64,000 nucleotides of DNA from Cryptomeria japonica (lineage: Eukaryota; Streptophyta; Pinopsida; Cupressales; Cupressaceae): assembly GCF_030272615.1 (NCBI RefSeq), contig NC_081412.1, forward strand, positions 41,160,791-41,224,790, read 5' to 3'. Shown here in pieces: positions 32,535 through 43,372 of the stretch (its first letter is position 1; each line of letters begins with the position of its first letter). The notes beneath the pieces are model-generated. The model made no database searches and had not been told where the DNA came from. It saw nothing but the letters and a program-made list of their open reading frames with translations. Both the position numbers and the translations under genes were made by a program.

Positions 32535-33479
32535 TGCTGGCAATTGACACTCTATTGGTTGGTTTCACTATGTTGTCATCGATGGCAACATGGTATCTTG
32601 TTTTGGCTTCATGTTTTGGTTCATTTGTGTACCAGAAAACACTTCAAAAACACTACACTACACTGGCACTGGCACTGGCACCAACAGATAGAAGGATTTC
32701 TTTGGTTATTGGCAATGTAGTCCAACATGGTTTAGAATATGGTTATTGGTATTGGAGGTCAACATCTCTTGGATCTAGAATTGACAATTGATTTTGATAT
32801 TCATATATTTATATTATCTAGCTGACATGTCATTTGATATTGTAATAATCTTTGTAAGCTGACATAAGGCATGATAAGCTGTATAGGGTATTAGGTTAGT
32901 TGGAGTAGATCATTTTTATATAGACATGGTGATGGATATGTGGATATAATATGATGTGAAATATATCAGAGAGATTATGTATGCGAGGATATTTTTGTAA
33001 GGGTTATTCCTGTAAAGGGTTTAGGGTTTCATACCGGAATAGACAAAGCTTAAACCTGAACTGTATTCTAGCATATAAGATGCTATCTTAGCAGTTCAAC
33101 ACTTCTCTGGATTGTAGTCTAGATTTATATGTAGTCAGTGAGGCTCCTATTATGATTGAGCAGTGTACTCTGGGCTGTAAGCCTTCCTACAAGTGTAGGC
33201 CCCTTATATTTTGTGATATCTCCTCATATGGCCAGTGGATTGATGTTGTGGGTCACAAATCCCACCACGGTTTTTCCTCTTTGAGGTTTTCCATGTATAA
33301 TTTTGTGTGTTATGGTTCTTATTTACGTGATTGTCTTATTGGTTGCTTTACTTCTTTCAATTCTGTATGTACTGGTATACCGGTTGCTATATGCATATTT
33401 GAATAAGGATAAAATTGATCAATCCAATATAACATTGATTCATCCCCCCACCCCCTCTAAGTGTTATTGGATTCTAGCA
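32535..33479 (+). repeat. Element A, 3' LTR
   Basis: Pairs with 9008-9927. It contains a TGGCAC/CACTGG microsatellite-like expansion (32657-32683) that is absent from the 5' copy, which accounts for most of the length difference. Followed by TSD CAATG. Confidence 0.92.
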
Positions 33480-33484
33480 CAATG

Positions 33485-35540
33485 AACATTAAGAGGGGGT
33501 TGAATCATTGTTCATACAAAAATTCACTTTTTATTAACATTTTTTAAAAACTTTATTTGATTATTCAATGTAAAACAAGAAGAAATGAACAACAATATAT
33601 TCAAAATTACATAAGAACATGACATAGAGAAATGTACTGAGTGGAAACCCTCCTGGGGAATAAAACCAATCAGAAATGCCTCATTGGTTGATAACCTCAC
33701 TAGTTCCAAAATGCCTCACTAGAAAAGATGTGCATCACTGGCAAAGATGTGCATCACTGGAAAATAGTGTGCCTCACTGAAAATCACAACAACTTACCAC
33801 ATGAAGAGATTGAATTACATGCAGAGTTTCATCGTTGTTTCTTTATGTAGTATCTTCTAATCTCATACCAGCTAAGATTTAAAAGCAATAGTACAACACA
33901 TTATAGTTGTTCATCTACAATACACCAATGTGCATTTGTAGTATTACACACAGTAATATCATGTAGAGAACATTAGTGTTCACATACAAAATAACATGGT
34001 GTATAAGAAATAAATACACATTTTCTATTTCCAATAAGAAAATCTCCATTCAGAATAGTAATGAAGATATGCCTTGGAGTTTTATTTTTCAAACCAATAG
34101 TAAACTTCTTCTTTTCAATACAACCACACTGTACTGACATTCCTCATAATGATTATATAATGGCTTTTGTTCTTAAAGTGTGCAACTGTAAACATCACTA
34201 TCTTGTCTTAATAGATAACATAAAATAAATCAGTTTGGTTTAACCTGAAAGATCATTGGAAACAAAGACTAATAACAAACACAAACTCAGGTTAATAACA
34301 ATGCCACCTTCTCAAAATAGAAAAACCCATTGCATAATATGATACATGAAGGATATTATTGAAAACCAAAAAGAACACATAACACAACTAGGGTTTAGAC
34401 CATAAGAAGTCATTAAACTAGTGAAACAGTTAATACACAAAAAAAACCCTACCCTAGTCAAGAAACCAACCTACGGTTACACAATAAACCCAAACTAATG
34501 AAAGCAAGCAAGTAATCACAAACTCCGAACTGATTAAACAACAACCCAAACACTTCTTTTCAAAACAACAAAAGGTATAAAGACAACAAAAACACCTATT
34601 AATTGCCTTTGAAACTGCCTATCATTTCCATATCTTAAAGTCACAACTATCTTGTTTGCCTAGCAAGACTGTCATGCCCCAAACTGTAACCTCCTTGTTG
34701 AAAATGAACAGCAACTAAAATCCATGTAACTTCTATAACCACATTGTGCATCTTGTCGAAACCCTTACACCATTATGCCCTAGCTAGAGATCCCAATTTT
34801 GGCAAATGAAAAATGATGACATAAAATGAGCTTCAAAAAAGATAGGCTTCAATATTTTATTCAAAGCCACTAATATCATTAGAAAATGAATTCGATGGAA
34901 TCAATTTTCACTTAATGATTGCCTTGTCAGTGGGGTCATTTTTCCCATATGACATGTGTGTGCCTAGTCGCTTTGAAGTGACTTAAACAATATATTATCA
35001 CCATGTTGTATTAAAAATCCCCTTGGTTTTTTTTTCAATTAGGGCTTGTGACCATACAAAGAATGATGATAACTAGTATCCCCTTAACAAAATAAAATAC
35101 ATTGGGACCTAGTCACTTATAGTGACTTACATTTGTAATGTTATATGTCCTTAGACATATTGGCAATCCAAGTTTCCTTTACTTTTTTTTGAAAACCACA
35201 TTGAAGGACCATTATGAGCCAGATATATTCAACTTTTATCCTTGAGAGAGTTTCTTTTCAAGGATCAAAATGATAGTGCCAAGGTGTATGTAATAATAAT
35301 GTCAGTATATCCAAGTATCAATGCTCTCATGTGAATCAATCTAAATATGCCACAATACACCTATGTCTCATTACTAAGAATGTCAATCCAACATGAGTGT
35401 TAATGAACATGAATGCACATATATATTTTTGTCATCAAGTAGCTACTGAACTAATCAAATTGATCAATGCCACTTAGGAGCATACCTGACAAGTTAGTGT
35501 TTGGGAATCTATACCTTTTTGACATCAATGACAAATACTT
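33485..35540 (-). repeat. Element C, 5' LTR, main part
   Basis: It continues the LTR begun at 8993-9007 and matches 1393-3455 along its length. It is cut off 13 bases before its natural end (the CAAGAGGTCAACA of the other copy is missing) by element G. A 40-base segment with a T run (about 35019-35047) is extra compared with the left LTR. No gene. Confidence 0.88.
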
Positions 35541-36681
35541 TGTGTCGTGCATGTGAAGTAGGATACTTGCAACTGCAACACAAACACTCAATAGATCATT
35601 ACAAGCATGGTTAAAAAATTAAAAGAAGATGAATGATAAAGCATGACAAAATGACCTATTGCCTCCTAAGAGACTCGAGTATGAATTTTCTCTGAGAGCT
35701 AGATGAGCAATCCCAGTGAATTGACTACACCTAGATGGGGGATTTAAAAGGATGTGATATGCAAGCAAAATGAGTATATGATTATGCTAGATTGATCCAA
35801 GAAGCTAATTAAGCTAATGAGATGCATGATTAAACTAAGTGATAGATTGATTATGCTAGAAAAAGAGAGCGAGTATACCATATGATGAACAATTATGCTA
35901 GAAAATGACCAAATTAAGCTAGATCTAAGATGCAATTGCCTATAATAACCATACTTAAATGATAATGAGATGAGATGTGCCTATAATAACAATGTTTAAA
36001 ATGATATGAGATGGGATACTTTGTGCTCCAAAATGGGGGATATTTATAGGATTTCCAAGGCCAAGGGTGAGGTGGCAGGAATCAACAGTCAAGATTGAGT
36101 CTGAAGATATCAAGGGTCATATTGGAGGAGGTTGGAGAAGAGGTTGGAGGGAGGGACACTTGTCATCCCTATGGTGAGAAGTGTCAAGGAGCCTTTCTCA
36201 TAAGAGGGAAAGTGTCCAAGGGAAGAGACATGTGGCCTAAGTGTCATGTGTCTCAAGGGGAGAATATCCAACCCATAGGAGGTTAGGCTAAGGAGGTTAG
36301 GATGTGCAAGATAGGATAGGATTAGTTAAACCTAGGGTTAGGTGGTTAGAAGTTAGGAGGCATGTGGGTAATTTGAATTTAAAAATTCAAATAATAACAA
36401 AAGGCTAATTAACTTTCAACAACTCATAAATTGATTTGTTTTAATTAATTAGGGGATTAGAAGAAATGAATTTAATGGGGGGGGATTAATTAATTCAGAT
36501 TAATTAATCAAAGGGGATTATTAAAATGAACTTATTGAATAAATCCTTAGATTTATTAATAAGTAGGTGAATGAGGGAATTTAATCAAATTTCTAGTGAA
36601 TTAAAATAAATTGGGAAGGGGGATTAATTAAATAATTGCTTATTTAATTAATTATCTTCAAGCCATTTTTAGGTGTATACA
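35541..36681 (-). repeat. Element G, 3' LTR
   Basis: The inner edge is fixed by the PPT: the element strand reads TGTATACACCTAAAAATGGC after the purine run. The outer edge is where the LTR of element C stops, at TGTGTCGTGCATG (35541 or 35543). Its partner is outside the window. It holds an AT-rich block of TTAATTAA units (36410-36655) and a short tandem duplication of about 43 bases around TGCCTATAATAAC (35937-36015). Confidence 0.75.
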
Positions 36682-36703
36682 TTTTGCCCCTCTTTGAAGC
36701 AAG
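36682..36703 (-). promoter_or_regulatory. Polypurine tract of element G
   Basis: The element strand reads GCTTCAAAGAGGGGCAAAA directly before the LTR start TGTATAC. Purine-rich and correctly placed. Confidence 0.8.
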
Positions 36704-38376
36704 GTGTGATGACACGTTTATTCAAAGAATAATCTCATTTTGATGATGTTGATGTGATGCTGGTTCAATAGGATGCCCCAAACATTGATTGATAAATTAT
36801 CATACAATGATTCCCCTTCGGGAGCTGAATTGAGATAATTGACCTTTGGAGTGTTTGAATCGTGGCGAAATTGATTTCCTGATTAGAACTAATTTGATTT
36901 CTGCAACAGTGATTGATGAAAGTGTGAGTTATTCGATCACTATGATGTGGTTCTGGATGTGATGATTGATAGAGTGTGATTGAATTGATAAGATTGATTA
37001 GATTGATAAGATCAAGATCTAGTCTAGTTTCAGGAATGACATCTATTGTATAAGACAAAGATGATCAAAGCGTCTAGTTTCAGGAATGATATATCCTGTA
37101 TAAGACATGATCAAAACAATTGGTTCCACGAAAAGTACATCCTGCATAAGACATGATAGAATAGATCAAATGCGATGTATTTATAGAATTGATAAGGTTG
37201 ATTGGATAAAGAACTAACAGTTTGTTGATATCCTGTTGCAGGAAGATTCAGATATGTTGATGTGAGTATAGTCTACAACATCTGGTGAGAGATGAGTCAT
37301 CATTTTGATTGTGTATACACTTATGATGATACATTGATGATTCCTACAATAGATTTGGCCTTGGATAAGATGAGATTTTGGGATCCTATACAAGAATGAA
37401 ATGCAAGATAAATGCAAATGAAATGCAATGTTGCGATCAGACCATTCACTGGGTTATTGCTTTGTGTCATCATTGAGCTTTTTAATATGTGGGAAGTGAG
37501 TGCAAACATCGATGGTATAATTGAACCATGATGACCTGAGCACTACTTTCTTGGATTTTAATATTGCAAGTTAGAACAAGCATCAAGGTATAATTAAAAC
37601 AAGATGACATGAGTGTTGCTTGTGTAAAATAGGCAGTATTAACCATTTCTATACGCAAATCAGAAATGTCTTTGATGATACTACGATGATCATGTCCTGA
37701 GACAAATTTGCACATATTAATGATTAATTTATAGAAAACAAAGAAGAAAAAAATCATGTTCCTTCCTTGTTCCTGTAGTCAGAGGCATCCTAGAGGCACT
37801 CAAAAATCAAGATAGAAGAGTCGAACCAAAGTGTTAAAGTTATTAGTCAAAAGATATCATCCATTGAAAAGTGTGTGTGCACTTAGACTGACATGTGATA
37901 GGTTGATGGTTGATAATTGATCTTGTGTTCAACATTGGATGTGTCTCAATTTCGCTTGACAAGATTTGTCTAACAATTGTTATACCTATTTGCTTGAGCT
38001 GAAAATGATCAAAAAATTTGCCCCCATCTAGGTCCAGGATTTTGCCCCGAGCCTAGAGACAAACTTATGATGATATACCCAATGATCCAAACCATGGTGA
38101 TAGATTAGTTGTGATGGTTTCATATGTATAAAGGCTTATTTGTGAATATGGACAACAGTGGTGGAAATGAATGCAAGCGTAAGGATGCAAGAACTAATAG
38201 ATGGAAGAGCTAGCTGATAGATCGTGCCTGTTTGCCAGGTTTTCATCATCTGTTTTTATTGCATTGTTTCTCATATTTGATTTTTTTTCTATTTTTCACT
38301 ATTTTTGTTGTTTTTGTTTTTTTTTTGTTTTTTTTTTATTTTCTGATTTCCATTATTTTTGAATTTTTCTCTTTTT
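36704..38376 (-). other. Element G 3' untranslated region
   Basis: About 1.7 kb between the integrase stop and the PPT. There is no recognisable gene. It includes repeated TCTAGTTTCAGGAATGA-CATC-TGTATAAGACA units (37019-37155, three diverged copies) and a T-rich run (38273-38345). Long noncoding 3' regions are usual in Tat elements. Confidence 0.6.
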
Positions 38377-38740
38377 TCAAACATAAAATTTCTTCAGATG
38401 TATGCTATTGATGGGTTCTTTGAGTTGATCCCCATCCTGTGTTGATAGCTGATATGCTCTTGATCCAAATACTATTGTGATGACAAACGAACCCAACCAG
38501 TTTGGTTCAAACTTCCCTTTATTTTCTCGATCTATCAGGTTGCGTGGATTTTCCTTTAGTACTAATTCTCCAGCTTGAAAGGTTCATGGTTTGACCTTGT
38601 GATTATAATTGCAATAGATTCTTTGTTGATACACCTTCAAATGATCAAATACATTTTGTCTTTATTCATGGATCAATTCTAACTCTTGTAGTCTAGATAC
38701 TCATTTTTCTTCATCTGGGATAAAGCCTTTTAATGATACT
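38377..38740 (-). pseudogene. Element G integrase, C-terminal part
   Basis: This is the continuation of 55959-56520 after removal of element H. The minus-strand frame reads SLKGFIPDEEK, then DHLKVYQQRIYCNYNHKVKP, FQAGELVLKENPRN, NKGKFEPNWLGSFVITIVFG and NSIHLKKFYV followed by a stop. These match the GDLVLRK / GKFxPNWxGPYxV / NxxxLKKYYV pattern at the end of Tat and Athila integrases. A TAA lies after ELIHE. No chromodomain follows. Confidence 0.85.
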
Positions 38741-41700
38741 TGTTAGGACTCATAAAAATTATGCTAAATTTGGTGACCCAATGAAGCCTTTCTCTAAGGA
38801 TTTCTCTTTGCAGCTTTTTTCTATGGTAAAGCAAGCACATTATTGTAATTCGCTTTGAACTTGAACCCTTGAACCTTTTTGGTTCAAGGTTCAAGGTTCA
38901 ATCACTTCTCCTTCTTGTGTCGTGGCTTTGTAATGATTTTTAATAAGAAAATGTGAATCCGTTAAGTCAGTTTTGAACCATTTGCAAATCGGTTCAAGGT
39001 TCATGGTTCAAAATGTCCCTTTCTTTTAATCCATGGTCTTTTCTTGTCACCTTTTTCCACTTAAGAAGAAGGGTCTATGTGTCGTCAAGAGGGGCCCCCT
39101 TTTTTATGTCTAGGCCTAGGCAGGTTCTGTTAAATTTTAATTTCTGCCTATCTTATGTTTTTCCTATGTATCTGTCGAGCTTCCTATTGATCTCACGGTT
39201 GTCACTATACCACAACCAAGAAGTGCTCGATCGTTACTCACCGTAACATGGTGACTAAGTGGTGGAACCCACTGGAAAAGGCTAAGGAGAACCGTTTATC
39301 CCACATTGGCCGTAGGGAGGAGCATTTCAATATTTATATGCAAGGCCACATATATCTTAAGTGTCAAAGCTTACAGTCTTTTGGCAAGTGGTCGATCAAG
39401 CAAGTAGTGCTGCCCCCCCCCCCCCCCCCCCGCATGTGCGTACATCTCAGAATGGCTTAATTTTGCAACAAAAGGGAGGATTAAACAACGTGCATGTTTC
39501 AAAAGATCAGACGGCAGTCGCTATACCGCAAGATGAAAGTGCTCGACTATTAACAACCGTGACTTGGTGAATGATGAGCTCGCAAGCTAGGGGGCACTGA
39601 GGTAATCACTAAGCAAATAATAAGGTACCAAGTGGTGACACGTAGCTAGTGATGTGGTAGTCTAGTGGATGGTGAAGTGGAGGTGCCACTTGGCAGAGTA
39701 GAGGATGTAGTCACCCAAAGGGGCTAAGGGTCAAGAAGATCAACAAAGATCAATGGTGATCAAGATGGATCCAAGGGTTGTCGCTATGTCGTGACATGAA
39801 GATGCTCATTAGATAAAGGTCACGACTTGGTGACAAACCACTAGTGGTGAACCATGGTCGACAGTTGATGCAAACAGTTAAGGCAGGTTGTTCATTCTGG
39901 CGATTAATGGAGGACATGCTAAGGTGTCAGAGTGGAGAGCCTGGAATGAATACTCTCACAACAAGTGGCACCCAGTTGTAAACTCTGGAGCCAATCAAAG
40001 GGTGCCATGTGACAGATTAGATGGAAGGTGAGGGTGTCGATGAAACTGAGGTTTTGATGAGACACAAAAATGGATAGCCCAAGAGGAAGTTTGGTTGAAA
40101 GGGTGAAATGTTGAGAAAACAAAAGGAAGTGGTGGGTCCGGTGGAGATGACTTGGCGGTCCAGGTGGTCAGATGATGAACTAGAGGTTGACAAGTGGCTG
40201 GCCTGACTGGATGGGTGGAGTCTAGGTAGATCAGAGGGCAAATCCAAGGATGCCATGCAGTGACCCCGTGGCATAAGTGAGAGCTATTCAGAGAAGGTAA
40301 AGTTCAAGTAGGTTTGGAAAGATCAACGGTCGGGCGAGATGATCTAATAGTTGTGGCCATGTTGCGATGCGAAAGTGATCACCAAATATCACATGCAACA
40401 TAGCGAATAACCAGGTGGTAGGTGTGGTGGCTATCTAGGTAGATCCAGTGAAAAGTCAAGTTGTGACATGTGTCAAGCCAGTCAAAAGAGAAAGTGATAG
40501 AGGGAGCCGCTTAGCTGAGGTAAAAGTCAGACAAGTTAGGGCACATCGATGGTGATTGAAGGAAGATCAACGGTTGTCACCAAGTCATAACATTAAGTTG
40601 CTCGGTGGCTAAAGGCCATGACTTGGCGACCAAGTAGTGGGGCCCGGTAGAAAAGAAGAGCCAAGGAAGAAACAAAGAGTTTCTTTCCGACTATGAACCC
40701 AGGAGGTGCTAAGGTGGTCGGATATGGGCCCTGGAATGAACCAAATGATGCCACATGGAAGAGATGCATGGAAAATGTTTGCACGACAAGATTCAAAGAT
40801 TTAAATATGAATTGAGATTGTGCTAACAGGTAGAGAATTAAACGACCGACTTGCAGAGGGATTGGTGGCTCGGGATTTTTTTTTTGCCTGATATATAGTT
40901 GTTATATATCATTGAAAAGCTCTGGATCCAAGGAATTTGATTATGTAGTCAAGTGTAGCCCACAACAAATATATTTGGGGTAGTTACCTTGGGATCTCTG
41001 ATTGGATTTTCAGTCAGAGAGCTTGGATGTTCTGTAGGCCAAGTTGTGTGAAACACTTAATGCTGAAAGATAGGGTGGTTGCCATTGTCAGAGAATGAAA
41101 TTTGATTTTGTCCTCCTTGGCTTCTTATTCGAGGGTCTTCTCATTTTGTAGAGGTTCCAGATTTTTGTGAGCAAGGCTCCTAAATCTCGATTTCCAATTC
41201 TGAGCCTTTTTGCCAAATTTGTAATACAATGTCCGTTTTCAAGAAATAGAGTATCTTCTTGCTGTAAATGTTTTATGTTGCAAGTTACATATATGTAAGG
41301 CATATATACAGTTTATTGGATTGTCTCTAGGCCATCTATTATTTTTAATGAATCCATTCTTCAAGGGAGTTTGGGTTTGTCCTGTCAAAGTGGGAGTGTG
41401 ATGGGTGTTCCTAGGTACTCTTCAAGGAAGGGTTTAAATTCTATGAGCAATCATTTTGAATTCAGGATAATGTCTAGATATGTATGATCCTTTGTTTGAA
41501 TTTTAGAATGTATTAATGCTAAGTATTAATACAGGGATATATTTATGAATAAATTGGATTTGCAATAGTGTTTTCTATTTGCAGTTTGATGTATGACTCC
41601 ATGCCCTTGGATAAGTCACTGGTCTTGCAGATTCTGGGGATTCTCAGAGATTTTAAATATCAAGTATCCATTTGCTTTGATGGTTGTAGATTTAGTTTTT

Positions 41701-42002
41701 TCCACCTATCTCATGCTTCAATCTTGTTGAGATATCAATGTAGATCTAGCCCATTTGCAGTAACCTCCTTGTTGTTGAGCCCTGTGAGATTAATCTTCTT
41801 TTATTGATGCCATATGTCTGTAACTGGTTGTATTTTATGCATCAAAGGGTGTCCCCCCTAGGTCTTGCAAAACTTGAAGTGTAGGAGGATCATTAGGATC
41901 CTATGTTATTTTATCCAAGCCTTGAAGCATTTCATTGATTGAGATTAGCTATTTCATAGATAGTTTGCAGGTGAACTTGGGTGTCTCTTTTTGAGACCAA
42001 CA
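38741..42002 (+). repeat. Element H, 5' LTR
   Basis: Pairs with 52710-55953. Notable contents are a hairpin near the start (arms 38861-38875 and 38881-38894), a run of 19 C (39413-39431), many diverged CAACTTGGCGACC/CGACTTGGTGAC units (39560-40650), and an AT palindrome (40890-40910). The small frames at 41088-41303 and 41568-41807 recur in the other LTR and are not genes. Confidence 0.93.
40890..40910. promoter_or_regulatory. AT palindrome in LTR of H, possible TATA region
   Basis: Arms GATATATA and TATATATC are separated by five bases. The same arms with another five-base spacer occur at 54841-54861 in the other LTR. TATATA within an LTR may be the promoter, but the symmetry could equally be a binding site. 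No expression evidence is available. Confidence 0.35.
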
Positions 42003-42006
42003 AAAA

Positions 42007-42024
42007 TGGTGACTCTGTTGGGGA
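42007..42024 (+). promoter_or_regulatory. Primer-binding site of element H
   Basis: TGGTGACTCTGTTGGGGA, four bases after the LTR end. It is unlike the initiator methionine tRNA site of the Copia elements here. The TGG start fits the CCA end of a tRNA, and the sequence resembles the TGGCGACTC...GGGGA sites I associate with Tat/Ogre-like gypsy elements. The tRNA was not identified. A second TGGCGACTCTG occurs at 42305-42315. Confidence 0.75.
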
Positions 42025-42579
42025 GTAAGAGTTTCTTGTAATTGCATTTTCAGTAAGGTTGAGTGAAGTTGTATTCAACTTTTTTATTGCAAACAAACCC
42101 ATGAGTCTGGCCAAATTCATTTAGGGGAAGAGTCTTAGAAGTTCACAAGTCTGAAAGTTGTTTTCAAATTTGAAAGTATATATCCTGGAAGGTTTTATTG
42201 CTGAGAAATTAAAAGTATATTGTGACTCTGATGTGTTAGAACCAAAATGTGAAGGTATTTCAGAGTAAAGATCAGTGGTTAAAATTTTTTCTTCTTCAGG
42301 GAGGTGGCGACTCTGTATGAATGAACCTGAAGTTTGGAGGTTTTCTTCAAACTTTCAGCCAGAAGTGAAGTGAGCAGCAACAACTATACCCAGGTATTTC
42401 CCATTCATGAGATAGCTTTTGTTCCTTAGAAGTGAAGAAAGTCACTAGGAAAAGGAGTATTGGTTCTAAGGTTACATAATTCTTGTTCTTAAAAGTTTCA
42501 TTCAGAAATATGGTGAGAATTATGTCTGGTTACGAAGTTAATGACTGCATATGTTTTCAAAAGAGAGTAGAACAGTCAG
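42025..42579 (+). other. Element H leader
   Basis: About 550 bases without a frame, between the PBS and the first ORF. It contains the second PBS-like TGGCGACTCTG at 42305-42315. Nothing else was recognised. Confidence 0.5.
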
Positions 42580-43372
42580 ATGTATTGTCATGGTCAAGGT
42601 TCAATAGATGTTTCGAGTTTGATAGATCTAGACGTGGTTCCTAGATCTGAAGTTTCTTTGTCAAATTTGAAAGACATTGATAGGGAGATTGAAGTTTGTC
42701 TTCAAAAGATCCAAGAAAGATGCATCTTATTTTTTAAAAGGAAGGTAGGGAAGAGAAAGGTTGAATCATTGTATGTTTTCTATGAAAGATTTATTGTTGC
42801 ATTAAATGAGCTTCCAGTTGATGTTAGACCCCTTGAGTTAGTTTGGATTGAATTATTTTTAGAGCTTGATGAGCCTGACTCAGTTAGTTGGTCTTCAACT
42901 TTGAGGGAGGAAAGCATTGCCAATATTAAAGAATGGATTGATGAGATTGAAATGAATAAATATGAAAATACACATAGTTTTGAGTATAGTGATGGAGATG
43001 AATCTGTGAGTGGATGTACCTCCTATGATGCTGAAGGCGACTCTTATTCCTAGCATGATAGTGCATATGTGTATTCAGAGCAAGAAGAAAATTGTGAAAG
43101 TATAATTTATTGTTCAAATAGTCATGAGCCTATTGAGGTTTAAGATTTGAATAATATAGATCACCTTGCTATTAAGTTCACTACACAAAATGTTTGCAAC
43201 CAAGGTTATGAAACCATGTTGCAACATATAGTAATATTTTATGATCAGCGTGTTAAAGGTCATGATGCAGATGCAAGTTACTGTAATGACAAAAGAAATG
43301 AGCATGAAGCCATGAGCACTGCAGATTTAATGCATGCATCAGATTGGGACAATGTTCACAGTACAAAAGATG
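42580..43372 (+). pseudogene. Element H ORF, N-terminal part (unknown protein)
   Basis: A true ATG opens 158 codons. The protein has a predicted helical, charged first part (LSNLKDIDREIEVCLQKIQE, KVESLYVFYERFIVALNELP, LELVWIELFLELDEP) and an acidic, Ser/Tyr-rich second part (SFEYSDGDESVSG). After TAG (43051) and TAA (43141) the same frame goes on to 43372, where element E is inserted within a codon. The frame then continues at 51651. I do not recognise the family. It may be a very diverged Gag-like protein or a captured sequence. Confidence 0.5.

Larger units (their letters stand above)
9008..33479 (+). mobile_element. Element A: non-autonomous Copia-like element, hosts F, D and B
   Basis: The outer boundaries are an LTR pair (920 and 945 bases) flanked by the exact five-base duplication CAATG at 9003-9007 and 33480-33484. 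Joining the flanks restores a continuous copy of the LTR of element C. Without the insertions F and B, A is about 6.8 kb: LTR, PBS, a zinc-knuckle gag, a long second ORF of unknown function, PPT, LTR. No protease, integrase or reverse transcriptase is present in the A sequence itself. Confidence 0.9.

Noticed and set aside
26192-33479. B and the right half of A as one complete element with LTRs at 26192 and 32535
   Set aside because: The two LTRs differ in their first halves. The real partner of 32535-33479 is 9008-9927 with matching CAATG duplications, and the duplicated ORF2 segment (30055-30290 against 30640-30890) shows that two elements are present.
36095-36286. 63-codon ORF in the LTR of element G
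   Set aside because: On the opposite strand to the element and inside an LTR; no domain or codon pattern to support it.
41568-41807. 79-codon ORF also found at 55519-55758, and the minus-strand pair 41088-41303 / 55030-55254
   Set aside because: LTR sequence of element H, duplicated by definition; no recognised protein features.
42580-43053. 157-codon ORF as an independent host gene
   Set aside because: It lies within the interior of element H between its LTRs and continues in frame beyond element E; there is no intron, promoter or known domain.
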